DNA of 26,950 bases from a virus. Under the pieces are notes generated by a model that saw only the letters and a program-made list of their open reading frames with translations, had not been told where the DNA came from and searched no databases. Made by a program: the position numbers and the translations under genes. The first letter of the stretch is position 1, and the number at the start of each line of letters is the position of its first letter. Where the stretch lies: the IMG/VR virus record IMGVR_UViG_3300005929_000095, positions 1 to 26,950 of that record. One strand, written 5' to 3'. Positions 7,591 through 15,699 of the stretch are shown in pieces.

Positions 7591-8137
7591 ATAAGTCACT
7601 CGCTAAAAATGAAAGTATTAGAACGCATCTATCCTTGCTAGAATTGTTGTATGCATAATGCGGCATACTTTCGTTGAATACATTTAATTTGCCTGTTTCG
7701 ACCGTGCTTGCTTCGTTATTCACTACAAGACCAGCCGTTCCGGTTACGTCAATACCTAGATGATACTTTATTACATAAGTGTCGTCTACTCCTGCAATAC
7801 AATCTTCGTCATGATCTTCGTGGTCGTCTATTTTGCTATAGGGCTTTAATACAGAAAACGTAGCAAGAATAGGCTGCACTTTTAATGACTGAATAATTTT
7901 TACAGTTTCAAGATTAGCAAACTCGTCGGGCAATCCGCTAAGCAATTCCTTGTTATAGATAAAAGGAGCAACCTGCCAAAAATGTCCCGTGTCTCGACGA
8001 TTTTCAACAATGTCATCCATATTGTTGTAGTCATAGAACATACGGTTATCTCGCAGGAACTCGTAATCTTTCTGAAAGGTAATTAGGTTGCTGAGTAATA
8101 GGTTGCTGTCCACCGCAGACTGCGGTGTCAAGAACAC
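7583..8137 (-). CDS. Aspartyl/asparaginyl beta-hydroxylase-like 2OG oxygenase
   Basis: This 184-residue protein fits the Asp/Asn beta-hydroxylase branch of Fe(II)/2OG oxygenases. DDHEDHDED contains H106 and D108 as a possible proximal pair. VIKYHLGID (122-130) matches the conserved strand that carries xxHLxI. NVFNESMPHYAYN gives the distal H160 in the typical 'FNdsxxHxxxN' setting. KDRCVLILSF gives R170 for the 2OG carboxylate. Vertebrate relatives hydroxylate Asp/Asn in EGF-like domains, but bacterial and phage substrates are mostly unknown. The start is GTG at 8137, supported by a strong GAGGAGA 5 nt upstream; no suitable ATG lies nearby. It overlaps the SDR gene by 10 nt. Confidence 0.75.
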   Translation of the reverse strand: MFLTPQSAVDSNLLLSNLITFQKDYEFLRDNRMFYDYNNMDDIVENRRDTGHFWQVAPFIYNKELLSGLPDEFANLETVKIIQSLKVQPILATFSVLKPYSKIDDHEDHDEDCIAGVDDTYVIKYHLGIDVTGTAGLVVNNEASTVETGKLNVFNESMPHYAYNNSSKDRCVLILSFLASDLYE

Positions 8138-8694
8138 TTTAGTCTCCTCACGTCAATGGTCGATATATAGAAGTCTTTTTCTAATACAAGTTTTACAAGG
8201 TCTGCAATTTCTTCTTCTGTGTTAAATGGTTCGTCCGATCTCTCCTGGTCTTTTGTGCCGATATTTAACGGACGTATTAATACACTTTGCGGCTGGTTGT
8301 TATAGGGATGAATTACACTTAGATCCTGATGTGCTTTGAGTAAAGCGTGTTTCGCAGCAATGTAATCTGTTTGATGAATAGGAGCTTGCCTAATTAAGTT
8401 CCACGAAAATTCTGTGGTCAATCCGCCTATACTAACAATCTTACCGTTCTTGTTATTCTGCTCCCACATCTTGTGAATCTCTAACAGTAAGTCGACTTGT
8501 GCCGGAAAAATTTTGCACACATTCAACACGTGGTCATAGTCTAAAGACATTTCGACAATGTCTTTTACAGTTTTTCTGTCAGTCAAGTCGTATCCGGTTG
8601 AACGGGATACGCCTGTGCAGTCATGCTTGTCTTTTAGCGTGTTGTACAAGACTTGGCCTAAGCCACTTGTATGGCCTGTGATTAATAGCTTCAT
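8128..8694 (-). CDS. Short-chain dehydrogenase/reductase (SDR)-like protein
   Basis: This 188-residue protein starts MKLLITGHTSGLG, the TGxxxGxG cofactor loop of SDR enzymes (G7, G11, G13). KIVSIGG (85-91) supplies a candidate catalytic Ser89. YIAAK (Tyr111, Lys115) is the YxxxK catalytic pair. The order and spacing fit an NAD(P)-dependent oxidoreductase, though it is shorter than the usual 240-260 residues because the C-terminal part is trimmed. The substrate is unknown; a sugar or a product of a neighbouring oxygenase is possible. The start overlaps the upstream oxygenase stop as ATGA, and the 3' end overlaps the next gene by 10 nt, so it is part of one minus-strand operon. Confidence 0.85.
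   Translation of the reverse strand: MKLLITGHTSGLGQVLYNTLKDKHDCTGVSRSTGYDLTDRKTVKDIVEMSLDYDHVLNVCKIFPAQVDLLLEIHKMWEQNNKNGKIVSIGGLTTEFSWNLIRQAPIHQTDYIAAKHALLKAHQDLSVIHPYNNQPQSVLIRPLNIGTKDQERSDEPFNTEEEIADLVKLVLEKDFYISTIDVRRLKCS
8143..8149 (-). promoter_or_regulatory. Strong Shine-Dalgarno (GAGGAGA) selecting a GTG start
   Basis: GAGGAGA on the minus strand lies 5 nt before the GTG at 8137, inside the end of the SDR gene. It decides the start of the Asp/Asn-hydroxylase-like gene, which has no ATG until well into the conserved part. Confidence 0.7.
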
Positions 8695-9380
8695 AAAAAT
8701 GTTTCGCAGTTCTGTAGATCTAAGTTCAAAATGTCTTCGGTCATAACACCTCCGTATATATGTGATCTAGTGTTACAGCCATTATTTGTTGTGCTGTGTA
8801 AGTACGTGGTATTTACAAGGTATATCCATCCGTCTGCTGGGATATGAACTTTTTTGCCATCTATAGTAAACGTTGCTTGCTCGTTTGTTTCTATAGGAAT
8901 ATGGAACCTAAGTTTTTCAGGACTGTCTTGATGTGGTGGCAAGTTAGTTCCCGGCGTGTGAATAGACACTTGAATGTCTCTTGCTCTAGCAGGCAAGTTC
9001 TGTACTACTTCTAACGCATAACCTGTAAAACACTCTCTTGCGCCCAGACTATCATGCGGCATTGTAGGGTTGAACTTGTCTTCGGCAATAGCACGCATCC
9101 ACGGCACCGGCCCTTTGGTGTCGTTGCCCCAAGTAAGCATTAGCCACGAAGCGTCGTCGGCCATAAACTTTCCTAATTCTTCGTTAGGATCGTATTTCCA
9201 CATATTTTTATGCTTGCTGTAAGTCCAGACCCAATCTCCGTAATTTTCAAGTAGATCACTGTACCAAGATTCTATCTTTGCTTGATCTACAGGCAACCAT
9301 CTTTTAATAAGCCACCCGGTGTCTAATTCGTTATAGTCCTTAATGCAATCGACTTGTTTAGATAATTTATTTTGGGCCAT
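8691..9380 (-). CDS. Fe(II)/2-oxoglutarate oxygenase (Asp-hydroxylase-like)
   Basis: In this 229-residue protein NLPPHQDSPEKLRFHIPI gives the proximal H150-Q-D152 followed by the RFHIP strand seen in Asp-hydroxylase-like families. WIYLVNTTYLHSTTNNG gives the distal H195, and CNTRSHIYG gives R205 for 2OG. All expected catalytic residues are present, so it is probably active. The N-terminal about 100 residues, rich in Trp (WVWTYSKHKNMWKYD), are probably specific to substrate. I chose the ATG at 9380 over an in-frame TTG at 9386; an aagaga sequence lies 7 nt upstream. It overlaps the upstream oxygenase gene by 14 nt and the SDR gene by 4 nt. Confidence 0.8.
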   Translation of the reverse strand: MAQNKLSKQVDCIKDYNELDTGWLIKRWLPVDQAKIESWYSDLLENYGDWVWTYSKHKNMWKYDPNEELGKFMADDASWLMLTWGNDTKGPVPWMRAIAEDKFNPTMPHDSLGARECFTGYALEVVQNLPARARDIQVSIHTPGTNLPPHQDSPEKLRFHIPIETNEQATFTIDGKKVHIPADGWIYLVNTTYLHSTTNNGCNTRSHIYGGVMTEDILNLDLQNCETFL

Positions 9381-9951
9381 GTTCAAATCTCTTAACTAAT
9401 TCATCAAATGGTATGTTTTCTTTTAGTTGCAGTGACACAGCAACTCTTGGAGTTTCTGCAACAATCATATGAGGCAATGCAGGGTTGATTAAACAAGGCC
9501 CCTCGCTAGACCATGCAGTTATTGGATCTACGTCTTTAACGTTTATAGGAATGTAGGAACCTACGTTTGATGTACTCCAATCAGGTAAGTCCTGATTACC
9601 GAACTTTACTTCAAGCTCTAAGTCTTGCGGTTCGTAGAAGTTTACTTTAGATCCTTTGGTAAGTGTCCAGTTTATCGCGGCAGTTATAGTATCGCCATCT
9701 GGACCAGAGTCTATATGAGCAATGTAAGGATTCTTTGCAAGCCAGTGCCAAACTACAACTTTGCGTAGTTCTATACCTCGTTCTACTAAAAACGCAACGA
9801 AGTCCTGATTTATAATATCGACACTGTAGTTATCTTTGCGTACAAAATTATCTGTATCAATATTTTCAAGGATTTTTATTAGGCTAATATCTAACAGCTC
9901 GTCTTTCTTAAAAGGAATGTAGTTGTTGAGTTCAAAGTAGTAAGGAGTCAT
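9367..9951 (-). CDS. Fe(II)/2-oxoglutarate oxygenase-like protein
   Basis: This 194-residue protein has AKNPYIAHIDSG with the proximal H79-I-D81, then AAINWTL. LINPALPHMIVAETPRVAVSLQL carries the distal H161 and R169 for 2OG. This is a complete triad. The layout closely parallels the protein at 16395-16982 (H79-F-D81, H152), so the two are probably distant paralogues; there the Arg is replaced by Trp. It is the first gene of the minus-strand operon ending at 7018. A GATAAGTA octamer lies 5 nt before its ATG and no strong ribosome-binding site is seen, so translation may be nearly leaderless. The substrate is unknown. Confidence 0.75.
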   Translation of the reverse strand: MTPYYFELNNYIPFKKDELLDISLIKILENIDTDNFVRKDNYSVDIINQDFVAFLVERGIELRKVVVWHWLAKNPYIAHIDSGPDGDTITAAINWTLTKGSKVNFYEPQDLELEVKFGNQDLPDWSTSNVGSYIPINVKDVDPITAWSSEGPCLINPALPHMIVAETPRVAVSLQLKENIPFDELVKRFEHGPK

Positions 9952-9956
9952 AAAAC

Positions 9957-9964
9957 TACTTATC
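9957..9964 (-). promoter_or_regulatory. Late-promoter-like octamer (GATAAGTA)
   Basis: The minus strand reads GATAAGTA, then 5 nt, then the ATG at 9951. It is one mismatch from NATAAATA and has the same close spacing to the start as three better matches in this window. It is the likely promoter of the 9951-7018 operon, but the match is imperfect. Confidence 0.3.
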
Positions 9965-9980
9965 TTCAGTCTGTTCAGAG

Positions 9981-9988
9981 TCTAAATA
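9981..9988 (+). promoter_or_regulatory. Weak late-promoter-like octamer (TCTAAATA)
   Basis: TCTAAATA is one mismatch from TATAAATA and lies 49 nt before the ATG at 10038. That gene has a good GGAGA ribosome-binding site at 10028-10032. No better promoter is seen in the divergent gap. Confidence is low. Confidence 0.25.
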
Positions 9989-10037
9989 AATTGTGTAAAT
10001 TATGACTATATACTAGCAACAAATAATGGAGAAATAA

Positions 10038-11450
10038 ATGTCAGACGAGTCCTGGATGCAACCCGAAGATACGTCCTTAGGCAAATACCAGCGTATTATA
10101 GAAACAGTATCAGAATCACCTACGTACTGCGTGCTCCCGTGGATACACTTTGCTACCCGTCCTAACGGCGATATGCGCTTGTGTTGCAGTGCAAACGCTA
10201 GCGGTGCGGGCACAGATCACGAAGTAGGACTGGTTAAAATGGAGGACGGCAAGCCTGCAAACTTTGGCAAGGATACTCCTATGTCAGCATGGAACAATGA
10301 TTACATGAAAAGTGTTCGCACTACTATGTTGAACGGAGAAGTGCCAGCGAGTTGTACCAAGTGTTTCAAAGAAGAGAAGCAAGGTGTTGTATCGAAGCGT
10401 ATATGGGAAACAATGACGTGGGACCAAGACGGCGTTGATATTCCTCATCTTATTGAACAGACACAGGAAGACGGTACAGTACCAGAAGAGTTACAGTACC
10501 TTGATCTAAGACTAGGACACACCTGTAATATCAAATGTGTTATGTGTTCACCGCATGACAGTTCTAAATGGGTATCAGACCATAAGAAACTAATTCCTAC
10601 ACTTCAGATCGACGAGGTCAAAGATCAGATGCAATGGGATGCCAGCGAGTTTAATAACAAGTGGCACGAAAAAGATACCTTCTGGGAGGAAATGTACAAA
10701 CAGATTCCTAATCTCAAACAGGTATATTTTGCTGGCGGCGAACCTTTAATGATCAAAGAACATAAAATGTTTATCGAAGAGATCATACGCCAAGGGTACC
10801 AAGACAAGATTCTGTTGCGATATAACTCCAACGGACTGCTAGTTGACGACGAGTTGATAGAGCTTTGGAAGAAATTTAGAAAGGTCAAGTTTGCTATCAG
10901 CATGGATGCCAGCCATGAGCGTGATGAGTATATTCGTTTTCCAACAGATTTTGCTCAAGTTGAAAAAACACTGCACATGCTAGACAACACTCCTGATAAC
11001 ATTCAAACCAGCCTAGCAACAGCAATTCAAATTTTCAATATCAAACACCTGCCAGAGTTTATGAAATGGAAGATTCGTTCGAACTTTAAGAAGCTGAACG
11101 CAGGCACTGTGCCCGGTGGAGTACAGATGGGCGGAGGGCTTGTAAACATGCACTTGTTATATATTCCAACGTTCCTGAGCATACAAATTCTACCTGAAGC
11201 AGACAAGCAAGAGGTACGTGCAATATTTGCAGAATTCAAAGAATGGTTGTGGGACAACTACAGACAAGACGACGACTTCTGGAAGATTAACCCTTACGGT
11301 TGGAAGCGTTGGGAGGCAGTGTTGAATCATATGGATGCACAAGACAACAGCTATCTACTGCCGGGCTTTAAAGAGTACGTAAACAAACTTGATGCAATTC
11401 GTGGGAATTCCGCTAAAGAAGTCTTTCCTGAGCTAGCACATTTATTATAG
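10038..11450 (+). CDS. Radical SAM protein with N-terminal auxiliary cysteine domain
   Basis: In this 470-residue protein the radical SAM motif CNIKCVMC (C163, C167, C170) lies unusually far from the N-terminus. It follows LDLRLGHT, and FAGGEPLM provides the GGEP motif near 234-240. Before it comes a cysteine-rich domain: CVLPWIHF (C31), RLCC (C49, C50) and ASCTKCF (C106, C109). This resembles a SPASM/twitch cluster domain placed at the N-terminus instead of the C-terminus. The same order is seen in the protein at 14415-15686. The reaction is unknown. GGAGA at 10028-10032 is spaced 5 nt from the ATG. It is the first gene of a plus-strand operon with the X and Y proteins, divergent from the oxygenase operon. 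Confidence 0.85.
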   Translation: MSDESWMQPEDTSLGKYQRIIETVSESPTYCVLPWIHFATRPNGDMRLCCSANASGAGTDHEVGLVKMEDGKPANFGKDTPMSAWNNDYMKSVRTTMLNGEVPASCTKCFKEEKQGVVSKRIWETMTWDQDGVDIPHLIEQTQEDGTVPEELQYLDLRLGHTCNIKCVMCSPHDSSKWVSDHKKLIPTLQIDEVKDQMQWDASEFNNKWHEKDTFWEEMYKQIPNLKQVYFAGGEPLMIKEHKMFIEEIIRQGYQDKILLRYNSNGLLVDDELIELWKKFRKVKFAISMDASHERDEYIRFPTDFAQVEKTLHMLDNTPDNIQTSLATAIQIFNIKHLPEFMKWKIRSNFKKLNAGTVPGGVQMGGGLVNMHLLYIPTFLSIQILPEADKQEVRAIFAEFKEWLWDNYRQDDDFWKINPYGWKRWEAVLNHMDAQDNSYLLPGFKEYVNKLDAIRGNSAKEVFPELAHLL

Positions 11451-11455
11451 AAGAA

Positions 11456-11463
11456 GATAAATA
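11456..11463 (+). promoter_or_regulatory. T4-type late-promoter octamer (GATAAATA)
   Basis: GATAAATA lies just past the radical SAM stop and 26 nt before the ATG at 11490. An aaagga ribosome-binding site lies at 11474-11479. A start about 6-7 nt past the octamer would leave a leader carrying this site. It could let X and Y be expressed apart from the upstream radical SAM gene. Confidence 0.5.
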
Positions 11464-11489
11464 CAAAAACGTTAAAGGATTTATTTAAA

Positions 11490-12248
11490 ATGACCGACAC
11501 AACAAGTGCACCATGGACTATTCCAGTCTTAAAAGGCTACATTGATAGCTGGAGCAAAGAAGCTGCGTTGTCCTTTCATGGCGCCGAAAGCCAAAGACAA
11601 GGACACGAAGGCAAAGAAGATTATATTTGGGAAGAAGCTAATTTCGGAGAGTACACAGGATTTGTACACTACGGCCCAGGAGTTGCTGCTTATTATCGCA
11701 ACGACGGCGCTGAGTATTTGTTGACATCAGAAAAATTGATCGTTGAAGATATGGATGTGCATCGGCATGCAAATGCCGAATTGTACAATCTGGCTGCAAG
11801 CGAAGGCGCAATCAATGTTTCTAAATTAAGTAACATTGGTCTTAGCAGGTATAAAAGTTTGACATTAGACGGCACAGATTACGTGTATTGTCTAATCAAC
11901 CATTTAGGTGGTGAACTAGGTGTTCCTTTAGCTTTGTATTGTACTGCTGATTTGTTAGATACGTTTGTTGATCAGATTGCAACTATGATGAAGTATCTTA
12001 AGAATCTTAACGATTCTGAAACAATTACATCGTATCCTTCGTCTAAATTTGCTTTGCTAACAAGAAATAGCAATGGACTGTATTGGAGATATTTACATAA
12101 CTGGAATCGTTCGAAAGAAGATTTCTATCATCAGCAAGTTGGTGAGTTACAAAAGTATATACAACACCTTGAAAAGAACAATATCACAGTTCCACAGGAC
12201 ACAGTAACTAAAGCGAGAGAAAAATGGGCAACAATATTAAGTATCTAA
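11490..12248 (+). CDS. Unknown protein X, possibly a degenerate kinase-like fold
   Basis: I do not recognise this 252-residue soluble protein with certainty. It is a clear paralogue of the protein at 15737-16420: both have YIW, then YYRNDG/FYRHDG, a central LY helix followed by a strand pair, a LYW/FFW segment and a C-terminal helix ending (A)REKWA/AKDQWA. The order N-terminal strands, HANAELYNLAASEG helix, hinge-like YVYCLINHLGGELG, helix, then SYPSSKFALLTRNSNGLYW resembles a phosphotransferase/kinase fold lacking the catalytic Asp and Asn. The PSS element also occurs in the pseudokinase-like protein at 17229-17921. This fold call is a hypothesis. The Y gene starts 25 nt inside its end. Confidence 0.5.
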   Translation: MTDTTSAPWTIPVLKGYIDSWSKEAALSFHGAESQRQGHEGKEDYIWEEANFGEYTGFVHYGPGVAAYYRNDGAEYLLTSEKLIVEDMDVHRHANAELYNLAASEGAINVSKLSNIGLSRYKSLTLDGTDYVYCLINHLGGELGVPLALYCTADLLDTFVDQIATMMKYLKNLNDSETITSYPSSKFALLTRNSNGLYWRYLHNWNRSKEDFYHQQVGELQKYIQHLEKNNITVPQDTVTKAREKWATILSI

Positions 12249-12472
12249 ATTATACAGTTAGTAAAGACGGCAATAAGCTAGCAAGCGGGTCTGTCCCGGC
12301 GTTGCTAGCAGTTGGTGGAACAAACAAGAACTACGACCTAGCAGGCGTTTGGTTGACTTACAAGTCTGAAGTTATGACTAAGATAGACCTTTCTGACAAT
12401 GATGCTATTGATATGTCTTTGTGCTCAGACTGCACAAAAGACGACTGGTTAGCATACAAAGAAGGTAAATAA
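12224..12472 (+). CDS. Small protein Y of unknown function
   Basis: This 82-residue protein has no recognised family. It is related to the 85-residue protein at 16975-17232. Both begin with a strand ending YTV, then a short turn with G, LxSG, a P, a hydrophobic helix, then GG and a G-V/M-W-L segment. It looks like a small beta-rich single domain with no signal peptide or membrane segment. Its size recalls accessory peptide-binding domains of radical SAM systems (for example PqqD-like), but I see no PqqD motif. The ATG lies 25 nt inside protein X, with gcgagaga upstream. In both places Y-type genes occur shortly after X-type genes, so X and Y probably function together. Confidence 0.55.
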   Translation: MGNNIKYLNYTVSKDGNKLASGSVPALLAVGGTNKNYDLAGVWLTYKSEVMTKIDLSDNDAIDMSLCSDCTKDDWLAYKEGK

Positions 12473-12479
12473 CACCGTC

Positions 12480-13538
12480 TTAGAGCAAGTTGTACACTTC
12501 TATCTTCTTAGCCTTAGGCACACACATACCGCAACCGCATCTATCGTTTGGACACACAATTGGGTCACTGTTTACAGCGTTAGATGCGTAATCAAAAATA
12601 GCATCAATATTATCTAACGAACCTAAAGGACCGCGTTTGCCACCGTGTAATGCTTGGCAGGTCTGATGATGGTACACTAGTTTCTCGTGCTGATCAATGT
12701 GCAAGAAGTAGTGGTTTACACTACAATGCCAACCTTTAAAGTTATTATCAACATGAGTGACGTCTTGCCATTCGCCGTCCACTTTGCCTTTTAAGCATCT
12801 TCCGCCACAACAACTACGTCCGACTTCAGACCCTTCCTTCTTTTCTTTAGCCGGTTTAGGTTGCCCGATATAATCAAAGAACCATTCCTGTTGTTCCTCG
12901 GTGTAGGTATGACTGGTCCTTCGCATTGTACCATCGGTGTCTTCGAACCATCCACTGCGTTCTACAGTACCGTCGCCGATGGGCCTTGGCGAATGTGTAA
13001 TGCCTAATTCTTTGAGCATATAGCACACGTTCTGCACTTCTTCGAAATAGTCAACATGCATCATTACGTTAATCTGCAACCAAATACCCGATTCATGCAG
13101 TCTTTTTATATTCTCTAAGACGTGTGCTTTTGCTTTTTCGCTGCCTTCAGGATGGTAACTTACAGTTAGTCCTTGAAATAGTTCTATAATTTCATCTGTC
13201 TTTCTAGGATGCCACACTCCGTTAGTGGTAAGACCGCATGTAATGTTAGGTTCGTTTTTCTTGATATGCCTTGCTAAGTGCCAGAAGTCTGGATTTATTG
13301 TTGGCTCGCCGCCTGTGAAGCTAATATTAATCTCAGCATCTTCGCCTTTGTATATTCCGGTGTACGCTTTGACAAACTCCAGTGTTTCAAGGAGTTCGTT
13401 GTAGGAATGCACAGGGCTATATGTGTCGTGTCTAGTAGCCTCGCAGTATGTACAGTCGTAATTACAGCGTCTACCAGTGTCCCAGGTAACCATCATCTTT
13501 TCTGGTTTTGCTAGTGTTATTGCTTCGGTTTTAATCAT
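12480..13538 (-). CDS. Radical SAM protein with cysteine-rich C-terminus
   Basis: This 352-residue protein has WDTGRRCNYDCTYC (C25, C29, C32) and FTGGEP (TGGEP at 75-79), followed by a TTNGVW strand. The C-terminus is rich in cysteine: SCCGGRC, then FKGWHC, then a HHQTC segment, and finally CPNDRCGCGMC close to the end. This could hold two auxiliary Fe-S clusters, as in SPASM enzymes. FxGWxC is shared with 3304-4353 and 13531-14418. The start is ATG 13538 rather than an in-frame GTG at 13571, giving an 8-nt overlap (ATGATTAA) with the upstream radical SAM gene. It is last of three tandem radical SAM genes and ends 7 nt from the convergent Y gene. The substrate is unknown. Confidence 0.88.
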   Translation of the reverse strand: MIKTEAITLAKPEKMMVTWDTGRRCNYDCTYCEATRHDTYSPVHSYNELLETLEFVKAYTGIYKGEDAEINISFTGGEPTINPDFWHLARHIKKNEPNITCGLTTNGVWHPRKTDEIIELFQGLTVSYHPEGSEKAKAHVLENIKRLHESGIWLQINVMMHVDYFEEVQNVCYMLKELGITHSPRPIGDGTVERSGWFEDTDGTMRRTSHTYTEEQQEWFFDYIGQPKPAKEKKEGSEVGRSCCGGRCLKGKVDGEWQDVTHVDNNFKGWHCSVNHYFLHIDQHEKLVYHHQTCQALHGGKRGPLGSLDNIDAIFDYASNAVNSDPIVCPNDRCGCGMCVPKAKKIEVYNLL

Positions 13539-14418
13539 TCTTTGTCTTAGTAAGTGGGATATCTGCCGCACAAGTGCACCACTTTCTTGTGCAGGTTACG
13601 TTTTCTTTGGGCTGTTCAAATGTACCAGTATAGAGGTTGCCTAGACTTCCGCCTACTCTGCAGGTAGCACGATGTACTTCACCGTCCCAGTTTATCATTA
13701 GGCTTTCTACACCAGCAGCACAACTCCACCCTTCGAACTGATTCAGGTGTTCCTTAATTACATCGTTGGCGTGCATTTCTTTTTCGCCGTCGATAAGGAC
13801 GTTAGCCGAAGCGGTAGCTTCACTGGCCATAATCCATTTCAGGTCTTCGTGGTTATATTTTAAGTCGTCAAACCAATCATGCTTTTCTGTCCATCGTATT
13901 CTGCGTACAACGTAAGGGATGCCGCCAACGTCAAGTTGTTTAGTGGCTTCTTTAACCTCGGCCATGTGTTCATGGTGTGCCATAACGTTGACATGGAAAG
14001 GAGTATGGTTTAACAAGCTGTACACGATAATGTTATCAAGCATTCTGTCCACAGTTTTGTTATCAAAGTGTAGGCTGAATACAATGTGATTAATAGGCTG
14101 AAGTGCGTACCACTCTGCTTTTCTTGAAGCATTTGTTGTAACGTTAATCCAGCTAACTCTTTCACTTGCGTATTGTAAGAATTCTTCTATCTTAGGATGC
14201 ACACATGGTTCGCCACCGGTCAAACTGATGCGTACAGGCTTTTCTAGCATAGCAAGCTGATCTACAGTGTTCTTTAACACATTGATATCTGTATGCGGGC
14301 TGAAGTTGTCGTGAATCTCAGCAGGGCAATATGCACAATCGAGGTTACAGCGTTTGCCAAGATTCCATTCTATTTTAATACTATCTTGATGCGGCCATTT
14401 ACTGGTTACATGTTTCAT
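13531..14418 (-). CDS. Compact radical SAM protein with SPASM/twitch-like C-terminus
   Basis: This is a 295-residue protein. WNLGKRCNLDCAYC gives C24, C28, C31, and SLTGGEP gives TGGEP at 67-71. INVTTNAS is the following barrel strand, and HIVFSLHF a later one. The C-terminus has FEGWSC, then GEVHRATC, and finally TCTRKWCTC; this is a short auxiliary-cluster domain. It resembles its neighbour at 12480-13538 in the N-terminal half (RCNxDCxYC, then HDxxSP), so the two probably arose by duplication. It starts with an ATGA overlap from the third radical SAM gene upstream. Three adjacent and overlapping radical SAM genes suggest sequential or complexed action, which is inference. Confidence 0.88.
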   Translation of the reverse strand: MKHVTSKWPHQDSIKIEWNLGKRCNLDCAYCPAEIHDNFSPHTDINVLKNTVDQLAMLEKPVRISLTGGEPCVHPKIEEFLQYASERVSWINVTTNASRKAEWYALQPINHIVFSLHFDNKTVDRMLDNIIVYSLLNHTPFHVNVMAHHEHMAEVKEATKQLDVGGIPYVVRRIRWTEKHDWFDDLKYNHEDLKWIMASEATASANVLIDGEKEMHANDVIKEHLNQFEGWSCAAGVESLMINWDGEVHRATCRVGGSLGNLYTGTFEQPKENVTCTRKWCTCAADIPLTKTKND

Positions 14419-15686
14419 ACGTATGGTTTAAACTCAGGGTTGACTTCTTCAAAGGGACCCTGGTTTCTACTGGCATCTAGGTTGTGGTTAAAGTCTACGC
14501 AGTCTTGCCAATACTCACTTAGGTCTGTCGATTTGAGAAAGTTTATGTTATCTTGTATTTGCTGTAGTGTTACTTTTTGCAATAGCTCTGAGCTCTGTAC
14601 AAACGGATATGTTAACACTTCGGTTTTCATTTCTTCTAGACGTACTATTGTACGCTCTTTTAGCTCGTTGGGCAAGACTTGTGCAGACAATGCTCTAGGA
14701 TAATTTACTCTGTGACTGTAAAATACAATACCCATCTCGTTGAGGAAATAGTCAATAACCTTGTCTATTTGCAGAATGTTGTTAGCTTGCACAGTAAATG
14801 CACCAACAATTCTGCTCACTGTTGGTATTGTCTTCATAATTTTTATGTTATCTTCGACTTCCTTAAACTTGCCATTGCCGCGTATATATTCGTAAACGTC
14901 GTGTATACCGTCTATGCTCACGTTTACAGCTACGCTTCTAAACTTGGGCCAGTACTCGTGTATGGTACGGCCTTTTCCTATGCCCGTCTTGGTGCCGTTA
15001 GTCGCGTACTTTAGCTCTATATTGTGTCCCCATGGCGCTAGCATGTCTAAGATCTTATAGTGATTTGGATCCATCAGCGGTTCGCCACCTGCGAACTCCA
15101 CTCTGCGGAAGTAGGGAAGCAGTTTTTCAAAGCTAGTCCACCAATTATCCGTGTCGTCGAAGGGTCCTATGTACTGCCCGGGCTTGTCTACTAGTGCATC
15201 TACAGTGGGGATGAGGTAGTTATTTTCTTTTTTGTAAAACTTAGTTACCTGGTCCCAGTCCTTCCAGCTGGTACTGTCCAAAGGATTGCACATTCTGCAC
15301 TTGAGGTTACAGAGATTGTTGATTTTAATTTCCATAGTAGGAAACTCAAAGGGCATTGTGTAGTCGTCTTCCAGTGCGTCTAGTGCATCAGGGTACAAGT
15401 TAGCCCGTGCTTCTGGTATAACACCTGCTATGTGACGCTGTCGTAAGCTCTCGACGCCTTGATCTTCGAGATCGAAACACGGTTTGCACACATCTGGCCG
15501 TTCGTTGTTCAGTACTTGCCGACGAACTTCCTGCATGCTTTTGTTGTTCCACGCTTCTTCTAACGATTCTTCTTGTATCCAGCCTATGGGTTGACTACGA
15601 CAGCATACTTTGATCGCTCCGTCTTCGCGTGTGGCTAATCCTGTAAAAGGGTGCATGCAGAATGTGCATGAGTTAGGTTTGTTCAT
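14415..15686 (-). CDS. Radical SAM protein with N-terminal auxiliary cysteine domain
   Basis: This 423-residue protein has the same domain order as 10038-11450. A cysteine-rich N-terminus comes first: CTFC (C7, C10), KVCC (C28, C29) and DVCKPC (C67, C70). The radical SAM motif CNLKCRMC follows (C126, C130, C133), then FAGGEPLM. MEIKINN before the motif and YATNGT after it fit the barrel strands. I start it at the ATG at 15686, because the 26 upstream in-frame residues are non-conserved in style and run through the divergent promoter region. CATAAATA ends 5 nt before this ATG and no Shine-Dalgarno is seen. It heads the operon of three radical SAM genes and is divergent from X'. Confidence 0.87.
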   Translation of the reverse strand: MNKPNSCTFCMHPFTGLATREDGAIKVCCRSQPIGWIQEESLEEAWNNKSMQEVRRQVLNNERPDVCKPCFDLEDQGVESLRQRHIAGVIPEARANLYPDALDALEDDYTMPFEFPTMEIKINNLCNLKCRMCNPLDSTSWKDWDQVTKFYKKENNYLIPTVDALVDKPGQYIGPFDDTDNWWTSFEKLLPYFRRVEFAGGEPLMDPNHYKILDMLAPWGHNIELKYATNGTKTGIGKGRTIHEYWPKFRSVAVNVSIDGIHDVYEYIRGNGKFKEVEDNIKIMKTIPTVSRIVGAFTVQANNILQIDKVIDYFLNEMGIVFYSHRVNYPRALSAQVLPNELKERTIVRLEEMKTEVLTYPFVQSSELLQKVTLQQIQDNINFLKSTDLSEYWQDCVDFNHNLDASRNQGPFEEVNPEFKPYV

Positions 15687-15691
15687 GAAAT

Positions 15692-15699
15692 TATTTATG
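15692..15699 (-). promoter_or_regulatory. T4-type late-promoter octamer (CATAAATA)
   Basis: The minus strand reads CATAAATA, 5 nt before the ATG at 15686 of the triple radical SAM operon. The transcript would start at or beside the ATG if T4 rules apply. It lies 13 nt from a plus-strand TATAAATA, making a compact divergent promoter pair. Confidence 0.5.

Noticed and set aside
9989-10027. Possible sigma70-type promoter (TTGTGT ... TATACT)
   Set aside because: The spacing between the two elements is only about 12 nt, too short for a -35/-10 pair.
12224-12472. Small protein Y considered as a RiPP precursor peptide
   Set aside because: It lacks a leader/core layout or repeated core residues and looks like a folded beta domain. 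A recognition-domain role is not excluded.
12472-12482. Search for a terminator between convergent genes Y and the radical SAM gene
   Set aside because: Only 7 nt separate the stops and no inverted repeat or T-run is visible.
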